From Rutstroemia sp. NJR-2017a BVV2 (Eukaryota; Ascomycota; Leotiomycetes; Helotiales; Rutstroemiaceae), in assembly GCA_002946415.1 (NCBI GenBank), contig NJPS01000062.1, positions 62,001-126,000 of the forward strand: 64,000 bases of DNA. Reading direction: 5' to 3'. The notes beneath the pieces were generated by a model. The model had not been told where the DNA came from. It did not search any database and saw nothing but the letters and a program-made list of their open reading frames with translations. Within the stretch, counting starts at the first letter, position 1. The number at the start of each line of letters is the position of its first letter. The position numbers were made by a program, and so were the translations under genes. Below are positions 34,540 to 45,528 of the stretch, one piece after another.

Positions 34540-36925
34540 TTTATATTTATATAGTTATAAATATATTAATAATAACTTAATATTATTAATTAGTTCGAAT
34601 AGAGTTTATTATCTAAAGTATTTAACTAATATTTGATTATCTAAATAAGTTATTATTTTCGCGATTTCTAATTATAAAGTTTATAATAAATTAATATCTA
34701 GTTTTATAATATATATATAGATTACTAGTTATTTATTAACAATCTTAGCAATACTATTTTATATTTAAATATATAATATAATTCGCTATATTTCAATCTC
34801 TTTTTATATATAATAGTTAATAAATTTGTTTTATAAATTCTTTTTATTATCAAATATTATAAAATAGATTTTGAAGTTATAATACTTCTTGATAAATTTT
34901 ATTATTTTAATAAATAAAGAGAAGATTTCTTTTATAATTATATATATTTTTATAAGATTATAATTAATATTAATATATCGAATATATAATAAATATTAAT
35001 AATTATTATAATCTTCTTTAATATAGATTATATTTTATATAATCTTATCAAAAAATTTATTATTATAAAGATAATTTTTAAAATTAGATCTCGAGATTTA
35101 TTAATATATTTTTATTATTATATAATATTTATATTTAGTTAAATCAGATATTTTTTCTTTTATTAATTTTAATTTAATTCTATTAATTAATTCAAAAACT
35201 TTTTAAATTGTTTTAGAATTAAAATATTTTAAAATCTAATATATTTCGATTATAAATACTTTATTTATTTTGGATTCTAATTTGCTAATTATAAATATAA
35301 CTAAATTTTTCGAAAAACTTATAACTTAATAATAGTTTATTTAATATAAATTACAAAAAGATTTATTATTAATATTTTCGAGTTATTATAGATAATAAAT
35401 ATTTCAATAGATACTATTATTATTTAGTAATAATAATAATATTATATTGATTATAAAACTTTAAATTAGTATTATATTATATAATTTAATTTATATAATT
35501 TCTTTTTTAGTATTTATATTAATTAGATATCTTCTATATACTTTTATAATATAAATTATTTTACCAATAATAATTTCATTATTATATATTAAATATATCT
35601 AAATAAAATTCGCTTTATTATTATAGATATATATATTGTTACTATTATCTATAATCTAATAATCTTTTAGTTTATAATTATTTGAAGATCGAGTTATATT
35701 TATTATAAATAAATCTAATATTTTCTTTTTATTACTTTTTAATAATATTATTAATAAAACCTTATTATTATTATTATCTAATTTAGTTTTTTATTGAATC
35801 TATTTCTATTTTTTTATATAATCTTTTTCTAGATATTATTTAAAATTTAAATTCTTTTTAGTTTTTTTAATTATATTTTTATATATTTATAATTTTGATT
35901 TCCAGTTTTCAGATTTTTTATTTGGATTTAGCTATTAGTAATAATTAATAGAATAATTTATTTTATTATTATAGAGATATTTTGATAATAATTGATCTCT
36001 ATTATTTAATATTTTTAAGTTATCTTTATAATAATCTTTGAATATAATATTTACAAAATGAAATTATAATATTTATATTATTTCTTGAAATTATAAATAT
36101 TATTTATAATCTTCGATAATCTTAATTAATTTAGATAACTTATTTATATCTTTGATTACTTTATTAAATTATAGTTTATATATATTTATTCAAATTAGAG
36201 ATCTTTTTATTATTATAATAATAAGAAAGTTATATTGAGAAATATCTTTATTAATCTTTATTATTTTCAATTCGATATATTCAATATAAATATCTTTCTA
36301 TTACTAAATCCAAATTTCAATATTCTGATCTAAGTTATATAGTTTTAATTATATATATTAATATACTAATTTCAGTTTTTATATTTGATTTATTAATACT
36401 AATTATACTTTTAGTATTAAGAATTTCTATTATAAAATATATTTATTTTTGATATATATTTTATTATATTATAATATTATATTTTTGATATAGTTATAAA
36501 TAAATTATATTATTATAACTTTAGTATTATAAATAATAAAGTAATAGATTTTGTAAAACTTTTAATTAACTTTTTATAACTTTTCTTATTTTTCATCTAA
36601 ATTATTTAACTTTATAACTTTATCTTTATAGATTATATAGATTAATAATAATAAAATCTTAAAAGATATTAATTCTTTTTTTAAAATAAAGTTAATCAAT
36701 AATTATATATTATAATTATATTAAACAAATGATTTTATATTTGTAATCTATAATTTCTAGTTCTCTAAGATATTTAGATATATTTTCGAGATATTAGAAC
36801 TCTTCTAAATTATTTTTATAATATAGTTTGATAATAGTAATAATATATTATAAATTAAAAATAATAGTTATTATAAATAAAGATAGAATTGATATTATAG
36901 AATATAGTTAATAAAGATTTATAAT

Positions 36926-37136
36926 TATAAGATTCTAAATTGAAAAATATATTAATATTAATCTATCTAAAAAACTAAAATATAAAGAAAAAGAAAGAGT
37001 TTATATTTTTAATATTATAGAAAAAAGAGATTTAAATTAATATAAACTAATATCAGAATATCTAATAAATTTAATATATTTATCTAAATTATATTATATT
37101 ATAAATCTCTTTAATTTTAGAAATCTAAATTTTATA
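36926..37136 (-). repeat. Copia LTR (right copy)
   Basis: Partner of 25026-25236; the 5' LTR with respect to the minus-strand coding remnants. Confidence 0.7.
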
Positions 37137-39554
37137 TTTTTATAATATCTTCGATCTCTCTAAATATATTAAGTTCTATTATATTATAACTTTCTTATTA
37201 CTTTTTTTTCTATTAATCTTATATCTTTTTAATTTTTATTAATTCTAAAAAATTAAATTCTAGATTTAGAACTCGAATTAGAAACTTATCTAAAATAGAT
37301 TATTTTATTTTATTTAGTTTTATAATAAATTTATTCTTAGTTTTTTATTATTTTTAGATAAGAACTTCTTTTATTTTTAAATCTTTCTATATTTATAATA
37401 GTTTTTTATTTAATATAATTCGAGTTCTTTTCTTTTCTAATTTCTTTTTTTATTTTCTTTTTATAATTAATCTAATTCGAACTTGATAAAAAAAGAATTT
37501 TCTTTCTATTTAAAAAGATTTTTTATTAGTTATTTTAGTAATATATATAGTATTTATTTTGTTATATATAATCTAAAGATTTGTAATTATAAATTCATCT
37601 TGATAAAGTATAATAATAATTCTTTAAATTATATCTTTATATTATTTCTAATTTAGTAAGTTTAATAAGAAAAGAATTTTTTTGTTTATATAATCAAAAT
37701 ATTAAATACTTTCAAAATATATAATAGAAACTAAAGATAGTTAAAACAAAGTAGATTCTTTCGAGATATCAATTTATATAAATTATTATATATTTAATTT
37801 AATAATATCGATATTAGATAGTTATATTCTGGTTTTCTCAAATATATATTTAACTATTTGCTTTTTGAATATCTTTATATAAATAAAAAGAAGATCTTTG
37901 AAAAACTATTATATATTATATTCGATATTGAGATTATCTATAAATTCTATAATAACTTTTTGATATTAATATTTCCAAATCGAGAATATATTTATATTAT
38001 ATAATTATATAATATAGATAAGATATAGTAAGAAAATCTAATACTTGATTTTATAAATATAAACTAATATAATAAACTTATTTTATATATAGTTATTATA
38101 TCTATTAAATAGTAGAATTTTCCAAAGTAATATAAATAAATCTTCTAATATTATCTTTTTTCCAATTTCCTTTATAAAATACTTTAATTATTCCAATATA
38201 ATTTTATTATTTATAAAGCTAGATTCAGAGATATTAATTATTTCTTCTTTATCAAAATTATAATTTTTATATCAAGGTTTTATATATCTTTTTCTTTAGA
38301 TAATTATATATAAACTAATTATTATTTCATCAATATATATAATCTCTATATAAATTAGAGATTTATAGTTTTCTAAAAAGATATTATAATATTTAATAAT
38401 ATTTATAAATATTACTATCTTTCTATCTATCTAAATTCTTATTTATATATTAGTTTTATTTATATTATATAGATTTTCGGATATAATATTATATTTTATA
38501 ATTTCTTTATTTTATAATTCAAACTATTTTTCAATTCTTTTTATATCTATTATATTAATATATTTATAACTTATAAACTTCGTTTTAATTATATAGAAAT
38601 TAGGTTTATATTATTATATAAATTTCTAGAACTATTATTAATCTAATATATATTAAAGAAGATTTAGTTTTTATAAGAATTATATAATTATTATAAAAAT
38701 TATAGATTTAGTAACTAGCTAATAAACTTTATATTAGTTAATTATCTATCTAATAATAATATTTTCTTGGATCTTAGAAAGAACCTAATTATTATCTCTA
38801 TATATAATAATTTAATATATATTATAGTATTGATAGAATCAAAATATAACTAGTTTAATATACTATATTCGACTTATATTAATTATAAACTTTTTAAGCT
38901 ATTAAAGATAGAATACTAATATATCTTCAAGATATTAGTTGAATTATAATATTTTGAATTATTAAATTATATATAAATTTTGATGATAAATAATGATTTT
39001 TGATATACTTTTTTCTATTTTTCGAAATCTTATATTTATTTATAATTTTATATTTACCTACTTAAGTATATACTAATATAAAAAAAGATTAAATAAAACT
39101 ATCTATAATTATATTAAATATAAAGATATTATTATATATTTATTATTATATAAACTTATATTTAGAATAATAAATATATATAGATTATTATAATCTTTTC
39201 AAATTAGAAGATAATTATTAATTAAATCTTTTAATAAAAATAATATATTTAAAAAAAGAAAAGTTTAATCAAATTATATAAATTTATATTAATATTTATT
39301 TAAGATATTAAATTAAATATATAATAACTAGATTATATTAATAGATTAAAATATCTTTTATTTATTATTAATTGATTATATAATAGTTTATTTATAATAT
39401 ATAATAAAGATTTTCTAAAACTTTATTTAATATATTCTATTATTCTTATTTCGATATATATAAAGATATAAAAATATAGTAATTATAAATATATATAAAT
39501 TATTTTAATAAAGTATATTTTATATTCAAAATAATAATTTATATTATTAATATA
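37137..39554. repeat. RIP-degraded AT-rich sequence right of the nested elements
   Basis: Almost pure A/T. It includes the inverted partner (about 39026-39111) of 24731-24818, so the copia element probably landed in an older repeat or between two inverted copies of one. No protein remnant could be named here. Confidence 0.5.
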
Positions 39555-39977
39555 CACTACCACCAAAATAGCTACTCTATAATATTAGCCACTTTTATAG
39601 CTTTATATTGGAATTAAACCACAATAACAATAAAAAATAAAGAAGTCTAAGTAGAAATTAGTAGATCTCGATCTCCTTAACAATCTAGCAAGTTCTTTTA
39701 TTATACTCAGGTTCCTAGTATAAGTTATTATTATTACTAGATAGTAAGGTTGAGTTCTTTACCAAAATTACTCGAAAATCGATTAACTCTTCTTATAACT
39801 CCACAAATCATCAGTACAACCTTCTAAATACTTAACTTAGGAGTACGATTAAATAGCTTGAAGTAGATAATTAATCTAAGCCTCTTTATTAAGCTCTACT
39901 ATTGTTGGTTATTGAGAAAATTATAGATATATATAAAAAGTAGCCAATATTATAGAATAGCTATCTTGGTAGGGTTG
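39555..39977. mobile_element. 423-bp mariner-type MITE inserted in the AT-rich block
   Basis: The ends form an imperfect terminal inverted repeat of about 45 bp: the left begins CACTACCACCAAAATAGCTA and the right end is the reverse complement of CAACCCTACCAAGATAGCTA, continuing through TCTATAATATT. TA flanks both ends (39553-39554 and 39978-39979), matching the TA duplication of Tc1/mariner elements. It is clearly richer in G and C than its surroundings, so it probably arrived after the surrounding DNA had been mutated. No coding frame. Confidence 0.8.
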
Positions 39978-40194
39978 TATGTTATTATTTAATCAAAATA
40001 CTAATATTCTAATAATAATAATAATAATATTAAATTTCTCTTTTTAATCAATTTTTATATTTTAAATTTTTTTTATAAAAGTTATTAATTTATAAATAAA
40101 ATTGAGAAAGTTAATTTAAAAAAGTAAAATAATTATTATTTTATTTATAACTATTTATTATTATTTCTATTTAAATCTCTTTATTTAATTATTA

Positions 40195-40350
40195 TATAAT
40201 ATAATAATTAAATATAAAGTTCTATATATTAAAGAAATATTATTTATTTATATAAATCTTTGTTCTTTATAATTAAATTATTAGATTATTAAATTATTAT
40301 TATATAAGATTTCTATTTAAAGTTCTATTAATTATTTATAAAACTTGAAT
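40195..40350 (+). repeat. Fragment of the gypsy-family LTR
   Basis: TTAAATATAAAGTTCTATAT with following TATTAAAGAAA, and later ATAAGATTTCTATTTAAAG, match the interior of the gypsy LTRs (for example 34143-34310). Both ends are truncated. Confidence 0.6.
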
Positions 40351-40962
40351 CTAAAGTTCTCAGATTTTAGAGATTTGGAATAAACTTCTATTTTTTTTTT
40401 TTTTCAAAGTTCGGATTTCTCGAGTAAGGTGGGTAATACAAGATATACGGTGAGAAGAATTAAGTAATATATTCCTTGGCTACCATTAGCAGATTTTGCA
40501 AACACTTTAGATTTAGATAATAAATCTCTCAAGTTTTTCTATCTTCTTTAACAAAGTTATACTTTCTATTCGCATTTAAAAGCAGATATACGAACCTTTT
40601 CACAATTGTTGAAGAAACAATCGCGCAAGTGTAGTCGTGATCCATCAAGAATGGTGGACGCTCCGACCCCAACTCTGGAGTATCTCCACGAATATTCTGG
40701 ACAGCCAGGAATGGTTGTGGGTTGACAGCTCAACCGTGGCATAAGATCACTTCCAAAAGGGTGATCTAATGCTTGGTTGATAAAGTCTGATTTTCTAAAA
40801 GATGGGGGAAGAGCAGGGTGGTTAAATACCCAGCTCTTCCGTACAACTACGGATCTAGCTAATTCTACGAATGCCCTCATTTCAGCTCTATTCTGTACAT
40901 TCAATTAGCCCTTGTATTGCCCTTCCGTAGTCTACGCCCCATTTAATCTCGCTTGACCAACC
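40351..40962. other. Right border of the AT-rich block and intergenic region
   Basis: Base composition returns to normal near 40410. A 112-codon frame on the minus strand (40566-40904) has no recognisable family and I treat it as unsupported. The last part should contain the promoter of the SAT4-like gene. Confidence 0.4.
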
Positions 40963-41984
40963 ATGGTTGTTGCCGTTATATTCATACCTATCAACCTAAT
41001 TTTCGTAACTCTGCGATTCATTGCTCGATCTATAAAAAGTGCTCCATGGGGTCTCGACGATATCCTAATCATCCGGAGTTTGATGTGCTGCCTGACCCTA
41101 TCGGTCACTTCAATATGTGAGTCTATACTTTGAGTCTGATCATGGAATAGACAATCAGGTCTAGAAAGCTAACATCACCACCAACGTTGAGGTGCAATCA
41201 CGTACGGTGGAGCCGGCTATCACATACAAGCTCTCGCGGTCACAGATCCGGCCAAGCTTGTGATATTTGCCAGAATGCTCTACGCCGCACCCATTATTTA
41301 TGTCTGGGCCGTCACAATTCCCAAGCTTGCAATCCTCGCAATGTACCTCCGATTATTTACATACGGGTTCTACCGCACGACATCTATAGTCATTGCGGTC
41401 ATCTTGATAGCCGCCACTATCATCAACTTCGTCAGCTTCTTCATGTATCACATAGAGTCGTATTTGCCGGAAAAATCTGAACCTCATGGCCAATATCCCA
41501 TCGATTGTAGGAAGTTATTCGTATGGGGATCGCTGCCGAACATTATCACCGATGCCATGATGCTTGTACTTCCGCAACCAGTGATCTGGAAATTGCACAC
41601 ATCGCGAAAAGTCAAGCTGGGGCTCAGTCTTACTTTCTTCACTGGCAGTGTGTAAGCGATCATACCATGATTTCCGTCCAATTTCAAAATGCTCAACTAA
41701 CTCGCCATTGCAGTGAACTGATATCATCGATACTACGCTTCGCGGAGTTTGCGAGAAACCATTCGTTGGTAGATGAAACATGGACTACGGTGCTACCCAT
41801 ATGCTACACGATCATCGAGCCATCATTGTATTTGGTGGCGGCATGCCTACCATCACTCAGACCGATATTCACCAAGGTCAAAGAGAGTTTATCGAAGGTC
41901 AGATTCTCGAGTCTGTCCGCGTGGTCGATCATGGCGGGTTCGAGAGGACGATCAAGAACTTCTCTCCACTCGATTCCTATCTGA
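40963..41984 (+). CDS. SAT4/PTH11-like fungal rhodopsin-domain membrane protein
   Basis: An integral membrane protein of about 294 residues with the fungal seven-helix 'rhodopsin' domain common in GPCR-like PTH11 and SAT4 families. Exons are 40963-41116, 41192-41651 and 41714-41984; phases agree. Recognisable parts are VTLRFIARSIKSAPWGLDDI, AITYGGAGYHIQALAV, DPAKLVIFARMLY, IPKLAILAMYLRLF, DCRKLFVWGSLPNIITDAMM and LPQPVIWKLHTSRKVKLG. It is shorter at the N-terminus than most relatives, with the first helix starting almost at the ATG; an in-frame stop just upstream supports this start unless an exon was missed. Function is unknown; relatives sense surfaces or nutrients, or sit in metabolite clusters. 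Confidence 0.85.
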
Positions 41985-42191
41985 TACCCTTTTCACGCCG
42001 GTCTGATTTTTATTCCTGTAGCTCTTCAGGTACAAATCAAATAACAATGAGCGGCGTAGTGCTGGCAATGGTGCACTTCTACAGGCACAAGTGTGAAGAA
42101 TTGAAGGCATTTACAGATCAAGAATAGCGGCTATTTGTTCGGGAATAATAAGATAGAAATAGGTAGGCTAGAAGCTGACAAGCAAATGAAT

Positions 42192-42959
42192 TCATGAATT
42201 ATATACAAATAATCTCCCTTCTAATAGCTTCTTCTCCTTCTCATCCGGTTTGCTCACAACCCCACCAAAAACAAGCTGGGATTTGAGAGACCAATCACTG
42301 GGAACATTCCATCTTTCCGCAACCCTTTTGTCGATCAAAGGATTGTAGTGCTGGAGATTGGCTCCCAGACCCTCAGCTGCCAAGGCGACCCAAACTGCAT
42401 TATAATTAATATTTGTATCCTTCTTGTTGGTGATATCGATGGATATAATATCGGAGAGTGTACAAACTAGAACGTACCAGCAAATTGATGAATCCCGCTA
42501 GTGTGCTCAGACCACTGCCCAAACTTGTCGGCATAGGAAGGGATATTTCTCTCAAACTCTTTGACTACTGCTGTATCTTCAAAGAATAGTACCTAAATGC
42601 CAAAAGGCTATCTCAGCCGATCCACATCTCAACACCACTTTACAACACTTTTTCATGGAGGATAAACTTACAGTCCCATACGCCCCTTTCTTCCCCTCGA
42701 TCCCTTCCTTACTTTCCTGTTCATACCTCTCCTTCCCAATCTTCTCAATCAGGCTCTCAGATACAATATCCCATAATCTTCTATGCCCATCTCCAAGCAA
42801 CAAGATAACTCTCGAAGTTTGCGTGTTAAAAGCGGAAGGGGCCTTAAGCAGGACGTCACTGATTATTTCTTGGATACGGGAGTCGGGAATTGGGGAGGTA
42901 GGGGAGAGGGCGTAGGTCGAGCGGCGGAGGGCGATGGTTGACAGGAAGGTTTGAGACAT
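42192..42959 (-). CDS. Frm2/Hbn1-type nitroreductase family protein
   Basis: A small FMN-dependent nitroreductase-family protein of 201 residues. Exons are 42959-42672, 42592-42478 and 42394-42192, GT-AG, phases agree. The N-terminus shows RRSTYALSPTSPIPDSRIQE and LKAPSAFNTQTSRVILL, the FMN-binding beginning of Frm2-like proteins. Later parts are FEDTAVVKEFERNIPSYADK, EHTSGIHQFA, VWVALAAEGLGANLQHYNP and WSLKSQLVFGGVVSKP. Yeast relatives act in lipid signalling and oxidative stress and can reduce nitro compounds. Length is as expected. It is convergent with the SAT4-like gene, about 200 bp apart. Confidence 0.92.
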
Positions 42960-43261
42960 TTTGAGATAGTGATGGGGAAGAAGGAAATGCTGGGATGAGA
43001 GTGATATGTTCAGTCAGAGATCGTCTGGGAGGACAATATATTATTTCTCAAATGTCTTCGAAAGGCGGTGTGATCGCTTTTTGAATTGCTCATCGATCTT
43101 ACAAATGATTGAATTGTGTTTACCAAGGTAGGAAGCTTGTTATGCAGCCGTTTGCATGCATCATGGAATTTCTCCTCTTCTGTATATGAACAACTCACCT
43201 GCAGCTGTGAGGCTCGAGAACTCAATTCGAAGGCCATCGTTTCGGGACAAATGCTTGCTTC
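42960..43261. other. Intergenic region
   Basis: About 300 bases upstream of the nitroreductase gene. A minus-strand frame (43010-43288) is not recognisable and is treated as chance. Confidence 0.35.
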
Positions 43262-43672
43262 AAAGGATTCGGCTCGGGTGGGGCTCAAGCAGCTCTAGTC
43301 TTCCGAGGATCAATACGAAGCTGATATATTGGACAAGTGTACGTTGTAATTATTGGGCCACTAAGGCTTCACCAGGTCGATACATAGCCTCCTTTTTTGA
43401 CATAAAAGCTTACCGAATAGTAAGATACAAAATCACGAATATTTTCTCGGTATAACGTAACAATCTAGGAAGGATTTGGCGCGGGTGGGGTTCAAGTAGC
43501 CCTAGTCTCCCAAGGATTAATATGAAGCTGATATGTTGGAAAAATATACGCTATAATTACTGGGGTGCTAGGGCTTCACCGAGTCAATATACAGCTTCCC
43601 CTTTTGACTTACGAGCTTACTAAATAGTAAGATGCAAAATCACAAGAGTTTTCTCGGTATAATGTAACAATG
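43262..43672. repeat. Two-copy tandem repeat, 208-bp unit
   Basis: Copy 1 starts AAGGATTCGGCTCGGGTGGG at 43262 and copy 2 AAGGATTTGGCGCGGGTGGG at 43470. Both end in TTTTCTCGGTATAAYGTAACAAT. The copies differ mainly by C/T and G/A changes. No coding frame is shared by both copies. Confidence 0.85.
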
Positions 43673-43870
43673 GAGGATTCTCGATCCCTTGGTATTCTCA
43701 ATTTGGTTTGTGAGAAGGAGGTTTTGCCGCGGAGCAAAGAGGATCTAGCCAGTTTTGAATGAAATCAACCCTTGTATGCATATCGATAGCTACAATTCTC
43801 CAATCAATAGAGTTTTAAGATTCTTCAGAATCAGATTTCAAGAGACCAAGCACGCCATCTAGATTCCTCT

Positions 43871-45528
43871 TCAGTTCCAAGCCATCGCGTCAAAACGATA
43901 CTCAAGTAAACAATAAACGACCAAGAGAAGAATCAAAATAGCTCCGAATGCAGCCAGAGACTGTAGCACCCGTCTTTGGTGCTCGAATCTACTTTTCACT
44001 TCCGTATAACGCATATTAGTAAACGCAACACGACGATATAGCGTTGCCCAACCCAAAGAAGGTACCCTAACACTAAGCGTCTCTTCAACCCATTTGCGTA
44101 TAAAGTATGAGCGGGAAGTAACTCCTGTCCGCATTTCCTCGTAATTCCGCAGAGCAAGATCTGTGATTATGTGCACGTCTGGTACACGAACTTTCGAATA
44201 TGCGGCCAGAGCAGAAGCCATGGAGGAGCGGCCTTCCTTCGTAGTGATTGGAATATTGTCGAGGAAGTCTTCGAATAGAATCCGCACGTCTTCAAATCCG
44301 GTGTTGAGACCCTGCCCGTAGAAAGGAACCATTACGTGGGCTGCGTCGCCGAGAATCACACAAGAGTTGGAATAGTGATATTTGTTACAACGAAGCGTGA
44401 CAAGAGGCTGGTGTGGATTTTTGAGAAACTGCGATGCAAGCGAGACGGGATCGATGAGGTTTGGAATGAGACCAGGAAAGTTCTTTGTAAAGAAGGATAT
44501 CAGGTTCTCGGTATGGGTTTCCAGCTCTTGGAAAATAGCTTCCGAGGCGAAAAGATTGCAGGTAAATGTCCCTTCCTGCATGAATGGTTAGAACGAATTT
44601 TCGGGCAGAGAGAGGGGTTCCAACTTACCAGATCTGGAAGAGCGATGAACATGAACTCTTTCTGAGGCCATATGTGTAAATGGGTTGGATCTAACCTGGG
44701 ACGACCTTCCTTGGTGGCTGTGATTTTGAATTCGCACCAGAAAATGTCTAGCCACGATTGAGACAAGTCTAATCTGGCATATTTGCCAAGCTGATGCCTG
44801 GTCGCAGAGTGCGCCCCATCTGCACCTATCATCAAATCAAAATTGACAAATATCTCTTCCCTAGCTCTCTCGATCTGTCCATCTTGTGGGTGTACGGGTA
44901 GTTGTTTCTCGAAAGTAGCAACCTGTCGGTCTAGATTGGCAGAGACCAGCTTGTGGTTGAAGAACACTTTCACGTTTTCATATCTTGTAAGCTCCAACAA
45001 CAAACGTTCGTTAAGTTGTCCTCGGTCGACGACGGAAAGTACCTGGGGAACTCGGGAATTAGTAAGATTCCTCAGCTGTTGAAAGGAAAGGAGCACCTAC
45101 ACCTCCATGAACATCATATTTCAAAGTGTTGGAAGTCGGCCCTCTGATCAGGCTCTCTCCGTGCACCATTCTTGCTGAAACAGGAACAGTATTCCTCAAG
45201 ACTTCCTCGAGTAACCCAGCAGCACGAGCGTGAGACAGGGCATTGACGCCCCTTTCAGATAGAGTAAGATTTATAGACTTGGTGAAGTTGAGAGGGATGA
45301 CAGCTGGGATACTTAGGTCTAAGTCTGGATCAGTACATGATATTTCGCGTTGGGTATTTGACAAGGAAAGAGAGAAACTAGGGAGGAAGATATTCAACTG
45401 GAATAGGTGAGTTTCTTGAATGGCATACCGTCTCTGAATTCATATATCTCCACCTCGTGGTTTCTCTCTGCAGCATATAGAGCTGCCAAAGCGCCCACAG
45501 GACCTGCTCCAATTATGACGACCTTCAT
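43871..45528 (-). CDS. Kynurenine 3-monooxygenase-like FAD-dependent hydroxylase
   Basis: A 480-residue flavoprotein monooxygenase. Kynurenine 3-monooxygenase hydroxylates L-kynurenine to 3-hydroxykynurenine with NADPH and O2 on the outer mitochondrial membrane, in tryptophan-to-NAD metabolism. Exons are 45528-45429, 45324-45101, 45042-44629 and 44575-43871; phases agree. The FAD dinucleotide fold is [20 protein letters not shown], followed by [14 protein letters not shown], the DG motif [13 protein letters not shown], and the second FAD motif [20 protein letters not shown], which closely fits the KMO signature. A C-terminal hydrophobic anchor ([20 protein letters not shown]) matches the KMO membrane tail. 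The first intron needs the AG at 45325-45326; the nearer AG puts the frame wrong. It may be the housekeeping gene or an extra copy used in specialised metabolism. Confidence 0.92.

Larger units (their letters stand above)
25026..37136 (-). mobile_element. RIP-degraded Ty1/copia LTR retrotransposon, split by a nested Ty3/gypsy element
   Basis: Direct repeats of about 211 bp at 25026-25236 and 36926-37136 (constant offset 11900) look like LTRs; their ends read TATAA..TTATA, as expected if TGTAA..TTACA had been mutated. Flanks are TCTTT and TTTTT, a possible 5-bp duplication with one transition. On the minus strand, a reverse transcriptase is readable near 26230-26290 (FYIDNIIIIYYPKYKAKIDK, the copia YVDD box with D changed to N) and downstream at about 26130 (YFEIKVINKINYFFRI). 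A protease / integrase-leading box, IIDNSNNIYIYNNKANF, lies near 35600-35670. The order from high to low coordinates fits copia. Without the nested insertion the element is about 5.1 kb. All frames are broken. Confidence 0.75.

Noticed and set aside
24241..40400. Possible mitochondrial or centromeric DNA because of the extreme AT content
   Set aside because: Retrotransposon LTRs, RT, protease and integrase remnants and transition-type differences between repeat copies explain the block as RIP-degraded elements. A centromeric location cannot be excluded but is not shown.
40566..40904. 112-codon frame on the minus strand
   Set aside because: No recognisable family, no splice context and no typical start context; length is within chance.
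45325..45428. Short first intron of the KMO-like gene ending at 45398
   Set aside because: It puts the next exon in a frame with an early stop. The acceptor at 45325-45326 restores the conserved [10 protein letters not shown] region in frame.
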